NCBI GenBank assembly: GCA_013398955.1
Contig: VWPU01003223.1
Span: forward strand, 186,001-250,000
DNA from: Callaeas wilsoni
Lineage: Eukaryota > Chordata > Aves > Passeriformes > Callaeidae
DNA length: 64,000 nucleotides
Direction of reading: 5' to 3'
Part shown: positions 10,761-22,440 of the stretch, piece by piece
Layout: every line of letters starts with the position of its first letter
Numbering within the stretch: the stretch's first letter is position 1
Notes under the pieces: generated by a model
Seen by the model: only the letters and a program-made list of their open reading frames with translations
Told to the model about the DNA's origin: nothing
Database searches by the model: none
Translations under genes and position numbers: made by a program

Positions 10761-13700
10761 ATTTACGATTCAGAGGCCAGCCTGAAAGTGTCTGAGTGAA
10801 CTGGTAAGAACCAGTAGCCAAAACACCAGGAATCTTGGCTTTTTTACTGATAGAAAAATAGCTTTCTTCACCTCCTTCCTTTTCACAGTAGATGGCAAAA
10901 ATCAGATTTTTTTTTTATTTTTTATTTTTAATTGCTTAAGCATGACGTTACTGCATCTGCTGCTTCTCCAGAGCCTTTTGTGAAGCAGGCAAATTAGATC
11001 CTGCTCCAGCAACACAAGTGGAGACAGACATACAACAGCTGAGAAGTCCTGCAATGGGGCAATCCTACCACACACTCAGTCTGCTAAGGTGAGCTGTATT
11101 GCCCCAATCCGCCTCTGGGTTTTCAAGCAGGCAGTGTGTTGCAGGCTGGGCAGTTAGGCAGCTAATAAACAAGAAATAGTTTAAATAGAAATGAGGTGCA
11201 GAGGATTTTGAGACTGTGTTCTTCACCTTAACTATTTTGCCATGTTAGGAATTAATGAATTTGTTACCATTCTTCAGTGAGCCTCAGGCTAATAACTCTG
11301 TGAGCTTAGATACCCTCAAGGTAATTTTTTCCTTCCTTTTAAATGAGGCAAATTTTGTAAATGTCAAGCAGTCTGGACTAAGAAATTACTAATTTTGTGT
11401 TGTTTTAAATCTTTTGGTAGCTATGATTATATCTTTCCTGAGTGTGATCAGTTAGAAAACTTGAAAAATGGTGCTCTCCTCAATATGGGCAAGGTAGTAC
11501 TACAGCAGCATTTAGCAATCCTTTAAGATTTCTGGAGCCAGAATGTTGTTAGGATCCCATAAAGTTTAAAGATGCATGGTGTAGTGAAAATAATGTAATA
11601 GCGCAAAATTAAACAGGATACTTCATTTGGAAATTAGAGGTGCATCTGGCCTTTTTCCCTTGCTGTGTTGGAGCATTGCAATGTAGTTCTGCTTTGGGCA
11701 CCCTGCATGCACTGCCTGCAATTGCCTTTGCATGTGCAAAACTCATCTGAAACTGCAGAGTCACCTGTGAGTACCACAGGGGCATTAAGTTCTGAAAAAG
11801 CAAGACCAGAAAACAACTAGAGCAGCTAAAACATTGCTTGTAGTAGAGAGAACAAGATGTGCAATTTAAACATCAATAGTAGTTGATGTAAAATAAAGAA
11901 AATACCTACAATCTGTTTTAGGCTCCTGTCTGTAGCTTGGATGAGGGAACGGAAGAAGTGTTTGCAAAAAAGTTTTGTGGGGCACACTGGACAGCCTGGC
12001 TTTAGTTTTACAAATGGCTTAAAAGTTCAGTTATCAAAATTAGTTCTCATAGCACAGTTTGGACGTTTTGGTGTGTGAAAGGGGTGAAGATGGGAAAGAC
12101 GGGAAAGGCCAGGTGGGTGTGCAAAACTGTTTCAGACTGATGGGCAAAGGGAGATTTATGGAATAGGTCTGCCTGTTTAGAAGACATTTTCTCTGCCCCA
12201 TGGACTCTAAAATGGCCATCAATATAGGGAGGATTTAAAGAATTACACTGAAATTGTGCTAGCTGAAAAGAAGGTCAGGGGAGTTGAAATTTACTATTAC
12301 TACCTGTAGCAAAAAACCTAATATCTGCAGATGAATGCTGATTCATCAGGAGTGAAATACCTACAAAGAGCAAACTGAAGTGGATTCCCACAGTAATTCT
12401 ACCACTCTGAGTTATAGCTGATTCTTTCAGAATCCCAAGATACTCACTCTGCAGCATCCCCAAGGTGGGAACAGAGCTGTGTCCAATACAAGTTATGTCC
12501 TAATTTCACCCAAATCTTATGGCAGAAGAGAAAGGGTCAGTAAAAAAGACAAGTGGAACTCAACTGAAACCAGCTAACAAACATTGCTAACTAGCATTTT
12601 AACATTAGAGCAGTTACTAGTGACCAAAATCATGATCTATCTTTGAGATTCTTGCAGTTCAAATAATTTTCTCAAATGAGTGATAAGGACTTTGTCATGC
12701 TTGTGATCTGCACCCTCATTCTTAGACTACACTCAAGTTTGAGGCTTTTAGATTGACTAAATAACTGATGAACCATGCTCATGTTCAGAGTTTGACACTG
12801 CTGATGTGCTTTGCAGGACAGAAGATATTTTTCACCAGCTTCAGGGCATGGGACACCTGCTGCCATTCCTTAAGCAATAAACTGAAGATTTGTAACAGAT
12901 GTTTTATAAGGCATTTTCATAATGCGTTTCTATGTTTCCTTTTACTCTTCCTATTAAATCAAGATTTTTAAGCTGTTTTGTTTTAAGACAAGTGACAAGT
13001 GAATCAGTAAGTAAAGGTAGAGACAGTTTGACAGCCCATGAAAACAACAATCCAGGGTATGAATGGCAAAGCTGATTTGCAATTCTGATTTATATGTTGC
13101 AAAATAGTGAAAATTTCTAGGAATAATTGCATCGTTTTGGAAGTTTCTTCTTTAAAAATAACCTTCCCCTGCAAGTAAGCATCAGCACCTGCACTTCGAA
13201 CTATGGCCAAGTCTGAGGACAGGAATTTGAATTTTCACTTTGAGTTCTCATTGTCTGTCAGCACTGTGATTCTCATGGCTTTCTGCCTTCTGTTTCCTAT
13301 GATTTCTAGATGGCTCCTGTCCCTTCACCTGGCTTCCTGCCCCTGTAATTCCTATCCCTGCTTTGATAATAACATTTTGGTGAAGGCTTGCTGAAATTGT
13401 TTGTGGCTTTGCCACAATAAGTGGTTATTACATCCATGGTGCTCTCGTATGGGGTTTCTTTCTCCGTTCTTCCTGAATGTTTGTGCACCCCTTGGCACAG
13501 CTGGTGCTGAACACCCACTATACATTTCTTTGCAGTCCCTGTGAAGAGTCTTGGCGATTTGGCTTGGTGGTGGCAAAGCAAGTGATGCCTGATGTACCTG
13601 AGTCCCTCTCTTGATTGCACGTCGGGGCTGGGGCTCCCTTTGACCTCTCTGCTGGGTGTGTTTTCCGGAGTGCAGAATTGACATCTCCATCACCCCAACT

Positions 13701-14379
13701 GTTGTCAAATAGGCTGATTAATCAATATGTCTGTATTAATTTCTATATCTCCTTACTGTGTGCTAGCACAGAAAAAGCTCTTTAGGTGTTCATCAGAGTA
13801 TAAGATTCTTTGTAGCTGTTCCCATAAAATTGCATTACTTCAAAGCTACTTTCACTTGTTCAGAGTTCTGTGAAGTTTTGAGTGTTCTAAAGATGTTATT
13901 ATTGAAATGTCATCTCTCTAGAATCAGTTAAGAGCTCAAAGACATGCTATAAATTCTCTTAATGGGATCAGGAGGATTGGATTAGACAGCTCTCCCAGCT
14001 GCATGCTGGGAACACTTCCACTGAAAGGACAGATGATCCCAAACTAGATGATATTCTGAAATCCAGAGGTACAAAAAGATCTTCTTGCAGAGGTTTTCAT
14101 TCTGAATACCTTAAACTTTTTGTCTTGCACTCACAGTCCAGTTACTTTTTTTTTTTCTGTCTTCCTGTGAAAAGCTGTTCCTTCTTCAGAGTCCTTTGCA
14201 GTTTGCCATAATGGCTATGGCTTGATGCCAGCTAGGTACACAACCTGACTTGCTGTGAGACAAGACTGGTGACTCTTCCAAATAGCTGGCAACTACAAAT
14301 ATGTGCAAAACAGGGACAGGCAGCTTTGCTGCCAGCTGTCTGACAAAAATGCCATCTTGGGTTATGTGCACAGAAGAGA
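10761..14379. other. Non-coding sequence
   Basis: No known repeat or exon is seen. The densest minus-strand frames are at 13306-13620 (104 codons) and 13352-13708 (118 codons). They overlap in different frames and show no conserved domain; they lie in a locally GC-richer patch and are probably fortuitous. Confidence 0.55.
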
Positions 14380-14418
14380 ATTATTATTATTGTTGTTGTT
14401 GTTGTTAATAATAATAAA
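14380..14418. repeat. Compound trinucleotide microsatellite (ATT)n(GTT)n(AAT)n
   Basis: A run of ATT units passes into GTT units and then AAT units. The outer ATT and AAT arms are mutually complementary, so the tract can fold on itself with the GTT block as loop. Likely length-variable between individuals. Confidence 0.9.
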
Positions 14419-17400
14419 GTGGTGGGGTTTTGTTTGTTCGTTTTAGTGGGCTTTTTGTTAAGTCAGCTGAACTAAAGAATCGGAGTTTTCACAGCCTATA
14501 TGGGACCTAAGAGGGATACACGTTATGGCTTTAGCTTCAGTTTTCAACAAATTCCAGGTATTTGTAGTGATCTTTACAAAAATGAGGTTATTGTTCTTAT
14601 TTATGTTTGGCAAAAAAAAAAAATAATTATGTGTAGATGCTCCGTAATATAGATGGTCACATAAAGAAAATTTAGTCATTGGAAGGGAGGGAGGAGTTTA
14701 AGATAAACATGCATAATTATAAAGCAACACTAATAAAAGGGAAATTTTGCTTATCACTGATGGAGTGTATTAAGACAAAGAAATATTTTCTAGGCACTGG
14801 AATGAATGAAATTCAGTTACATTTAAAAGTTAAGTAGATTGCTTTATAAACTATAAACCAAATCTGTTTATCATTTAATTACGTTTAAAAAATATTTGAA
14901 ACACTTGAAACAGTCTTTCCAGAGTGGGAGATGTCTTATCATCTAATTGTCTGCTTCCTACTCCACTGAAATCTAATTAGAGGGGAACCTCCTGTCCTCT
15001 AGGAGGAATGAGTTTAACCTATTGCCTAAGATATTTGTAGGAACAGAAGATATTTCACTGCTACTTTTGCTTTTTTTGTTGTTGTTTTGTTTTATTTTTT
15101 CTACAAGAATTATTTACAGGAAAATCTAGGAAAGTTCCTACATCTACAGTAGGAACCAAGGAGATACATAAAGGCAAATATATATAGCCGTATAGAGTAA
15201 TATGAAAATTATCAGGAGATTCAGGGTAATAATAAGCAAACTCTATGGACAGGAATATTTAGTGCTGGTTATTGTACAAGACTGATGCAGTTCTGAAACA
15301 GTAGCCCCACTTTATACGTGGGTATAAAGATTTAAAGGAAATATTGACTGAAATGAAGATGAGAAAATCTTCAGTTGCTGTAGGACTGCATTGAATGAAG
15401 AGGTCACATCTTCTGAGGCTTACGTGTCTGTCAGCAACAGTACCATAATTAGGAAGTTTTAGGATGTCTTGAACACTGAACTCCAAGGACACCAGAGGTT
15501 TTTTGCACCTTTATTCTGAGCTTGGACTTTGGATTCAGGTCTGTTTCTTGAACTGGCCAACTCAAAGTTTTCTGAAGTCTGAAATGCAGAACCAAAGTTG
15601 CATTAGGAGGGTTTAATTTCAGCTGTTCTCTTTTGGTTGCTGTAGGTCTTTTTCAAAGGACTGTAAGTGATCTTTCCTGTAGATAAAAGTACAGGAATTG
15701 ACATAAAGCTATCCCATCCATTTCAGTCAAGTGAAGTAACTCTCTGTTTAAAAATCTTCTCTTTCACCCTGAAGTATTACATTTCTGCTTACCCAGAAAC
15801 TCACTATTATTGCTTGAATGAGCAGACGTATAATCCTCTGAGGTGTTGGTGTCTGAGGGGGCAGGAAGGCAATGAAAACTCCAATCAGTCAGTGCAGTAC
15901 GAATGCTCACAGGTAGAGCTGCCTGGGGAATTTGCAACAGCGTGAGCGGCACTTATTTTTATTGCACCATAGATTAAGGGATGGCACTGCACTGTTCCTG
16001 CTGCAGGATGGGGATGAGGATGAAAACTGGTGCTGCAGAGAGCCCTATTGAGCTGAGTGAAGGATGTGAGTGCCCAAGGGGAGGGTAGGCTTTGCCAGAC
16101 TGGCTCTTATGTGCTGTCCCCTCTGTGGGGAAGTGTGGCAGCAGAAGCAGCAGTGAAATGTCACAAGCCAGAAGAGAGAGGGAAGTGTACAGTCAGAATA
16201 AAAGTATTAACAAGTAGTGTTTCTTACCTCTGTCCTCCTTTCTCCTTGGAGGAAAAAGTAAAATAACCTCCTAAAATCCTATGCTGTTCTGCTGTGTGAT
16301 TTCTGTTCCACTGCAGAGGCCAGGAGAGCCATGGTGGTGCAGCTGGGTGAGAAGTGGGAGTTACAGGTAATCCTATTTGCACTCACTCTCCAGAGGATTT
16401 AACTTTCCAGATTACTCTGAGGTCTGCAGTTTCAAAGTAATCCTGTAGGACAGTAACACGGAAAGGAACGGTGCAGTAGGTGGAGGGGTGCTGAGCTGTG
16501 GTGAGCCACCCCCGTGCAGTGGCACTAAGACACGCAGAGACCCAGGAGGCCGCTGTCCTCCCTGGCACCGGGGTGTACAGCCCACTGTGTGCTGCACCCC
16601 TCCTTCAGGGACATCAGCGTCAAAGCCTGCTGGCTTTTCCATGCCCTCCGTGCGTGTCCTTGCTTGATGTCTGTCGAGGATCCTTCAAATGTTGCTGTAA
16701 GAGCAAGTAGCGCTTCTCCCAGACTTCTGTGTTGTTGTCAAAGCAGGTGGTGTGTGGTGGAGTGGCGTGTCTTTTCAAGGGAAATGCGGCCTGTTGGTAA
16801 TGAAAGGCCACATCTGGCTCTTCTCAGCCAAGCACTTCTTGTCAGTCCTATGAAGGGTATCAGAAGTAGGCTCCAGAAATGTGGAATCTACTGTGTGATG
16901 TATTTTTATTTGGTTACTTACTCTGAATTCACTCTAAAACTCGTGAAGGCCATTTTCTGACATTTTCAGCTGAGTAAAGCTGAAGGTCCCTGTTAATTGT
17001 TTCTCTGGAAGGGTGCATAAAAACCTCTGTTCCCCTTGGTGCTAGAAGCCATGAATGATTCCTTTTCAGGAGCAGAGCATCTCTCCTCCCAGTACAGTCG
17101 GCTCAGCCCTATAGTGAATCCATAAGCTACATGGTTTAATTTGGTTTTGTTTTTTTTACAGAAAACCCCACTTTATTTTACACCAGGCATGAAGAAGATG
17201 TAGAGGGATAATCTCTCTCTGCTCCCTTTTCACCTCTGAAAAGCAGCATCATTCAGGATGAGATTCTCCACTTGGGAATCCTTCTTACAGAGTTGCTTAC
17301 TGATTCTGGCTTTTCTAATTCATCCAAGGATTATACACACTTTGTCAGTTTTCACTGAGCTCTTTTTGCTCGTGGTATAAATATACAATTCCTATTCATA

Positions 17401-20400
17401 AGTAAAAACTTGTGCAGCTTTAATTGTGCCTATTCACAGCAAAACCTAATTTGATTATGTGGAATAATTTAACCTTTTAAAGGCATAACCTGACCTTTTA
17501 TCAGGCAGACCTGCTTTAATTAAGCTAAGCCAGAGACAACTGTGTCTTCTGTGCTGTTTAAAAGACACAAGATTTTGGAAATGGTTTAGACTGCTTGCAA
17601 GACAGAAGACAGCCAAGAGCCTGTACTAACAGATCTTGCTGAAAGAGGCATTTGTAGGAGCAAGTGACGCTTGAATACCTCCAGCCCCACCACAGCCTTA
17701 AATATGGCATGGAAGCACTTTTCCACGTTGCTCTTGGAAGCAAGAAGATGATGCTTTTTAACCATTCTACACTTAACATGCGTAATGTGGCAATGAGATT
17801 TTGTTTATAAGCCTTCTCTAGTCCTCAAAGCACAGGGATTGTCCAGCCACGTCATAGCAACTTATTTGTAGCTGAATCAGAAATCTGTATGCAAAAATCT
17901 TATTCTTGGTAGTTATTCAGAAGTTCTTCACATTTCCTGTGGGAGAAAAAGAGGTTTCTGTAAGCCTTCATAGATTTCTTATATTACTATTGGAGATAAA
18001 ATCTTTTATGTATATTTTTCACTAATCTGTATGTGAGAGATAAATCAAGATAGAATCAAGATTATATGGAATGTTTCATTAACACTAGTTACACATATTT
18101 CATTGCTAAACTTTGTGCGTAGAAAGCAATTAGAAGTTTTAGAGTTAAGGTAAAAGAATAAAACAGGTATTGTTTTGCATTAATGATTTATATCAAATAA
18201 GTGATTTGGTGGTTAAGGCTGAAGTGGTGCTTGAATTTAAATCTTAAATTCTGGCATACATAACTTCTCTTTATATTTCACAGGGTCAAAGTTTCACTGA
18301 ACCTTTAATTTTATTTTAAGTAGTGATTGAAGGATAACTGTTTCTCCATCATTTCTTCTTCTAAACTTGGAAGAAGCTGTTTAGAAATTATTTATAGTCT
18401 TTTGAAAATTCTGGCCACTTTAAAACACAATTTCCAGTAGAATTTTCTGAGCATGTGAAAAACGATGCAGAATTTGTACCTTTGATCCATCTGAATGCTT
18501 TGCTGTTGTTGGATAGGGAACATATTAATCACGAAATGGATGTCACCGCCAGCTATCTGGTTCTGATACATGTATGCCTCTTCTCAACTTTTCTCACTCA
18601 AAACTTCATAGTTTGACAAGCTCCCTGCCTGTAAATGTCAAGGTGTCATTTGCATAGGTTTCAAAATTTTAATCTGTCTAAACTTAAACTTGCACAGGAC
18701 CTAACAGGTTTTCAGCCTGAAATGGCAAATCCAATTTCTTGGCCCATTTTTGTTTCACAAGGAAGGTGACCATGATATGTATGTCAATATCAGATCCTCT
18801 TAGTTTAGCCTGTAGGTCCTTTGCTAAATGATTCTACAGAATTATGTATTGCATTATGGCATAGTCCTGACCCAAAACAACAGGAAAATTCCTAGAAAAT
18901 TCAGTGGAGCCTGATTTCTGTACACTGTTTTTTGAGAGCTATGTTAGAAAGAGCCCAAAAACATTGTAGCTGATGCAAAATTAGAGAAATAGCCTTGCAT
19001 TTGTTTTCCTGATTAAGTTTTCACCAATTTAGTTGACATCTTTTAGTTTCTCAAATTGTCAAGAGTATTTTGATTACTCCTTTTGATAAGACATGAGCAG
19101 AGGAAAAGTCTGGGTTTGCTTCACTAAATATTTTCTAATTTCTGGTTTTGGACTTGATTAATTTAAGGCAAACTCGGTATTTTCCTCTGTCATCTTCAGT
19201 GCAGCAAATGCAAAAGAGCTGAGATAGGAAACTTATTATGTGATAAGAACTCCAGCAATTATCACTGGGTTTTCACTTTTTAATGCTCCCTTCTATTTCC
19301 TATGAACATTAACATGCTCAACAGTTTGTGCCCCATTGAAAGTCTAGTATTTGATGGCTTAGGTAGAGACTTTCCTTTTCTGCATTGTGCAGTTTCTCTT
19401 CCTATACTAGAATCTTTAAATACTCAGTTGGCAATTCCTATTATAGTTGATTATTTGGACCAGTCAAATTGCCGAATAAAAGGTTTGTAAATTATCTTCT
19501 TTATATTTGTGCCGTCCTCAAAGGACTGCAATTTGCTTTGGGGAAAAGCAAAGGACCAAGTAATAACATTTTCTTTTTTTTAAAGCAGTGCCAGAAACTT
19601 AATTTCAGAGAGCTTTTTATTATTAAATTTCCCAGCCTTCCTTTCAAGCACTTTATTAGGAACACAGCTCATTTATTTGGGAGGGGGAGGAAAGCACTGA
19701 AGAAGGGGGAGATAAAGGTGAAAAGCAAGCTCATTAATTCATATTGTGATCTAAGTGTAGTGTTCATGTTGGCAACAATTTCAGTTTTCTAATGTGCAGT
19801 CATTGTGAATGACTGATTCTAACATGGAAACCTCAAAGAAGTGAGAAAATTTTTTCTCTTGAACTTTTTTTGGAGCTCATTTATATTTAAATTTTTAAGG
19901 CCTTTGGAATTTTTAAGTGGTTCTCCTAGAGCAGGTGAAAAAGACCTTTGCTCTTTAACAGAAAGAGACATTGAAATCAAGCTTTTGCTTGTTTTACTTA
20001 CAAACTAGATGCAGCTTTGAGCACTGGGCTTGAGTCTGAGGCTGTTGGAAAAGCTAAGTCTAGGTAATAGATATATATAGTTTCAGGAGGAACTGATCAC
20101 GCTTCTGAGTTGTGGTCTGTAAATGTCTTTTTGTTTATTTATATTCATGGCTTAGCAGTTGGCACCTAACTTTTAAGAAGGGACCATTTGTCTCCAGCCT
20201 ATAAAATAAAGCTGGCCTGGAAGGTGCGACAGAAGAGGTCAGTGCTGCTATTAGTTACATAATAAATGCATTTTTTTCCTCAGTGAAAGGCAGAAATACT
20301 GTGAGCCCACTTAAAGAAAACTTAAGCATGGGGACAATCCAAAGCCTAATTTTGTCAGTGACACCTGAGAAAGCTGACTGGAAAATGGATTTTCTCTTCC

Positions 20401-22179
20401 CTAGGAGAGCTGAACATTTTTGAATTTTCTGTCATTCCGCTTGGAAAAAATTAGCATTCTGTAATATTCTGGTTTAGGGACATAGAAATATTTCAAGTTC
20501 ACTATTGTTCAAATTGACAAGAATGTTCTTGTTTTTCTGTTTACATGTTTACTAAACCTAATCTGATTAAATTAATATTTTCAACAGCAAACAGCTCTCT
20601 CAAGAAATGTCTTTGCTGTTTATTATCAGGGGAGTGGGGACACATCCCTCTGAGGGAAGGCCTTCATTTTCTGCCCATTCAATTTAACCACTTTTCTGCT
20701 CTTTCCACTAACTATCCAAGCTGGAGCTCTGAGCTGTTGGCTGTCCTTCTCCAGCAGCTATTTCTGTAGTGCGTGGGTCTTGTCAAGGAAAACACAGAAT
20801 ACATTTCCACTTTTCTTAGCACCACTGATGAGATGTTTCTGGCTTCCTGAAATCACTCTTAGGCACAAGGAGAGCTCTGAGGAGCCATGTGGGTCTCTGG
20901 TGCTTTTAGAATTTGAGATCATGAAAACTCTTCTATTCTGCTTTTTCTTTACTTCCTTTAACTCATTCCTCAAAATACTTGCTGCTGCCTTATTTATACA
21001 ACCTTTTCAGGCCGCCTTGTTGCAGATTTTGTCTTTCACACGGTTTAATCTTTCTGGCAGCCTGATTTGTACTTTGCATGCTTTCTCTCTCTGAGGATAA
21101 CCCATGGGCAGTTGCTGTGGTGCAAGGCTAAGGACAGGGCTTCTCTACAGCTAAAGTGGTCTCGTTTAATGGGAAGGAGTGGATCTGCGATGGCGTTTGG
21201 GTGGAGGAAGCAGTGCAGATGATGTATTTCTTACAGATGGCTCATTGTAGGGTCGGGAAGTGTGACAGCACAGGTTTGAAGGAATGTACCATACTCTATT
21301 AGAAATCACAAAAATAATAACAATCAGCTGAGGGGAGGCAGCTGGAGCAAGGCAGAATGGGCACATTTTACTTCCCTGTGTTGCAAAGAGGTTCTGTGGG
21401 GTACAGCAGGTACAAGCTGTCAGGTGTACATTCAGGTGGTTGAGAGATGCAGTGTTATAGCGTTAGTGTGAAAAGTAAAAAAACTATTGGCACTTCTGCA
21501 AGAAATGGAGAGGAAAAACATTGCGACCGCTATTCAGCAATGCTAAAAAAAAGTAAACAATTTTTGTGAAAGTGTGCTGCAGAGAAACAGAGAGGAAGGT
21601 TCTGTAAAACAATCTGGTGCAAATATGTATCATACAGGAAGTAATTTTTCTACTGCAAATCAGGTCCTGTTTCATTATTTGTTCCTCCGACCTTCACTTT
21701 CTATGAACTTTTCAAACCCCATCTGAGGCACTTCCAAAAATCTCTGCTAGACTCATTTTTTCTTGTTTTCTTCTAAAACCTGTAACTGTGTGGCTTTTAG
21801 CTTAATGTTCCTTTTCACTGTTTAATTTGCCTTGTAAATGACCAGACAGGAGTACTATCCTTCCTGTCCAGGTCTTGCTAGAGTAAGAAGTGATGTTGTT
21901 TAGTCCTGTTGCATCAGAACATTGTCTTGCTGGTTTTGAAGCCTATTTCTGGGCCTTCTGGTTGGAAGGACTCTTTCCAACATGGTTGGCATTGTCCATA
22001 GTATTTCAAAGGAGGAGGTCTTAAAGGGGCATTTACCACAAAAATTAATCGTCCTTCACTCTTCTGAGTATATATCACCTGATGCGTTTACTCTTTTCCA
22101 GACTGATGATTTGCAAACATCTCGTATTCTGCAAATATACTTCTCCCTACATAGTTCCTCCATCTGACAACCTCACAGT
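14419..22179. other. Non-coding sequence with a few GC-rich and dense-motif patches
   Basis: No exon or repeat family is recognised. A T-rich tract lies at 15069-15101. The stretch 16300-16720 is GC-richer, with scattered CpG and several overlapping short frames but no protein family. The stretches at about 17400-17545 and 19560-19740 are rich in homeodomain-type TAATTA/TTAATT words and lack repeats. They look like possible conserved non-coding elements, but conservation cannot be judged from one sequence. Confidence 0.5.
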
Positions 22180-22440
22180 TTATAGGAGAAAGTCTTGTAA
22201 TTAGTCCCAAAGCTTCTGACCTTGCACATTCCTATTAAATTTCATCCCATTTCTATTACCCTTCCAGATAATCCAGCCCCTGCTATGTGAACCCCCCAAT
22301 CCTCCCTCCAGACATTTAGGTCTCAGGGAATTTATTTGTTCGTTTTTATATTTTTGTGCCAGTCATTAATACGGGTATTAAGTGAGATTGGCCTCAACCC
22401 CAGTCTTCGAGGGTTTTTCATTATTAACCTGCTTGAAGTT
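22180..22440 (-). mobile_element. Ancient CR1/L3-like LINE fragment
   Basis: Plus-strand phrases follow in order. CACATTCCTATTAAATTTCA and TTTCTATTAC come first. GTGCCAGTCATTAATACGGG then TATTAAGTGAGATTGGCCT follow, and the segment ends near CGAGGGTTTTTCATTATTAACC. These match the complement of older amniote CR1/L3-type elements, where the corresponding phrases are TTTGTGCCAAGGTCATTAAT and ATTAAATAAGATTGG. Divergence is much higher than in the other CR1 copies and there are many indels, so this is an old insertion. The left boundary is uncertain. Confidence 0.65.

Noticed and set aside
13306..13708. Two overlapping minus frames of 104 and 118 codons
   Set aside because: They are in different frames with no recognisable family or splice context; the composition looks accidental.
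13960..14000. GGATTGGATTAGACAGCTCT as a CR1 plus-strand end
   Set aside because: It resembles GGTTGGATTAGATGA for only about 12 bases, and the following text does not match CR1.
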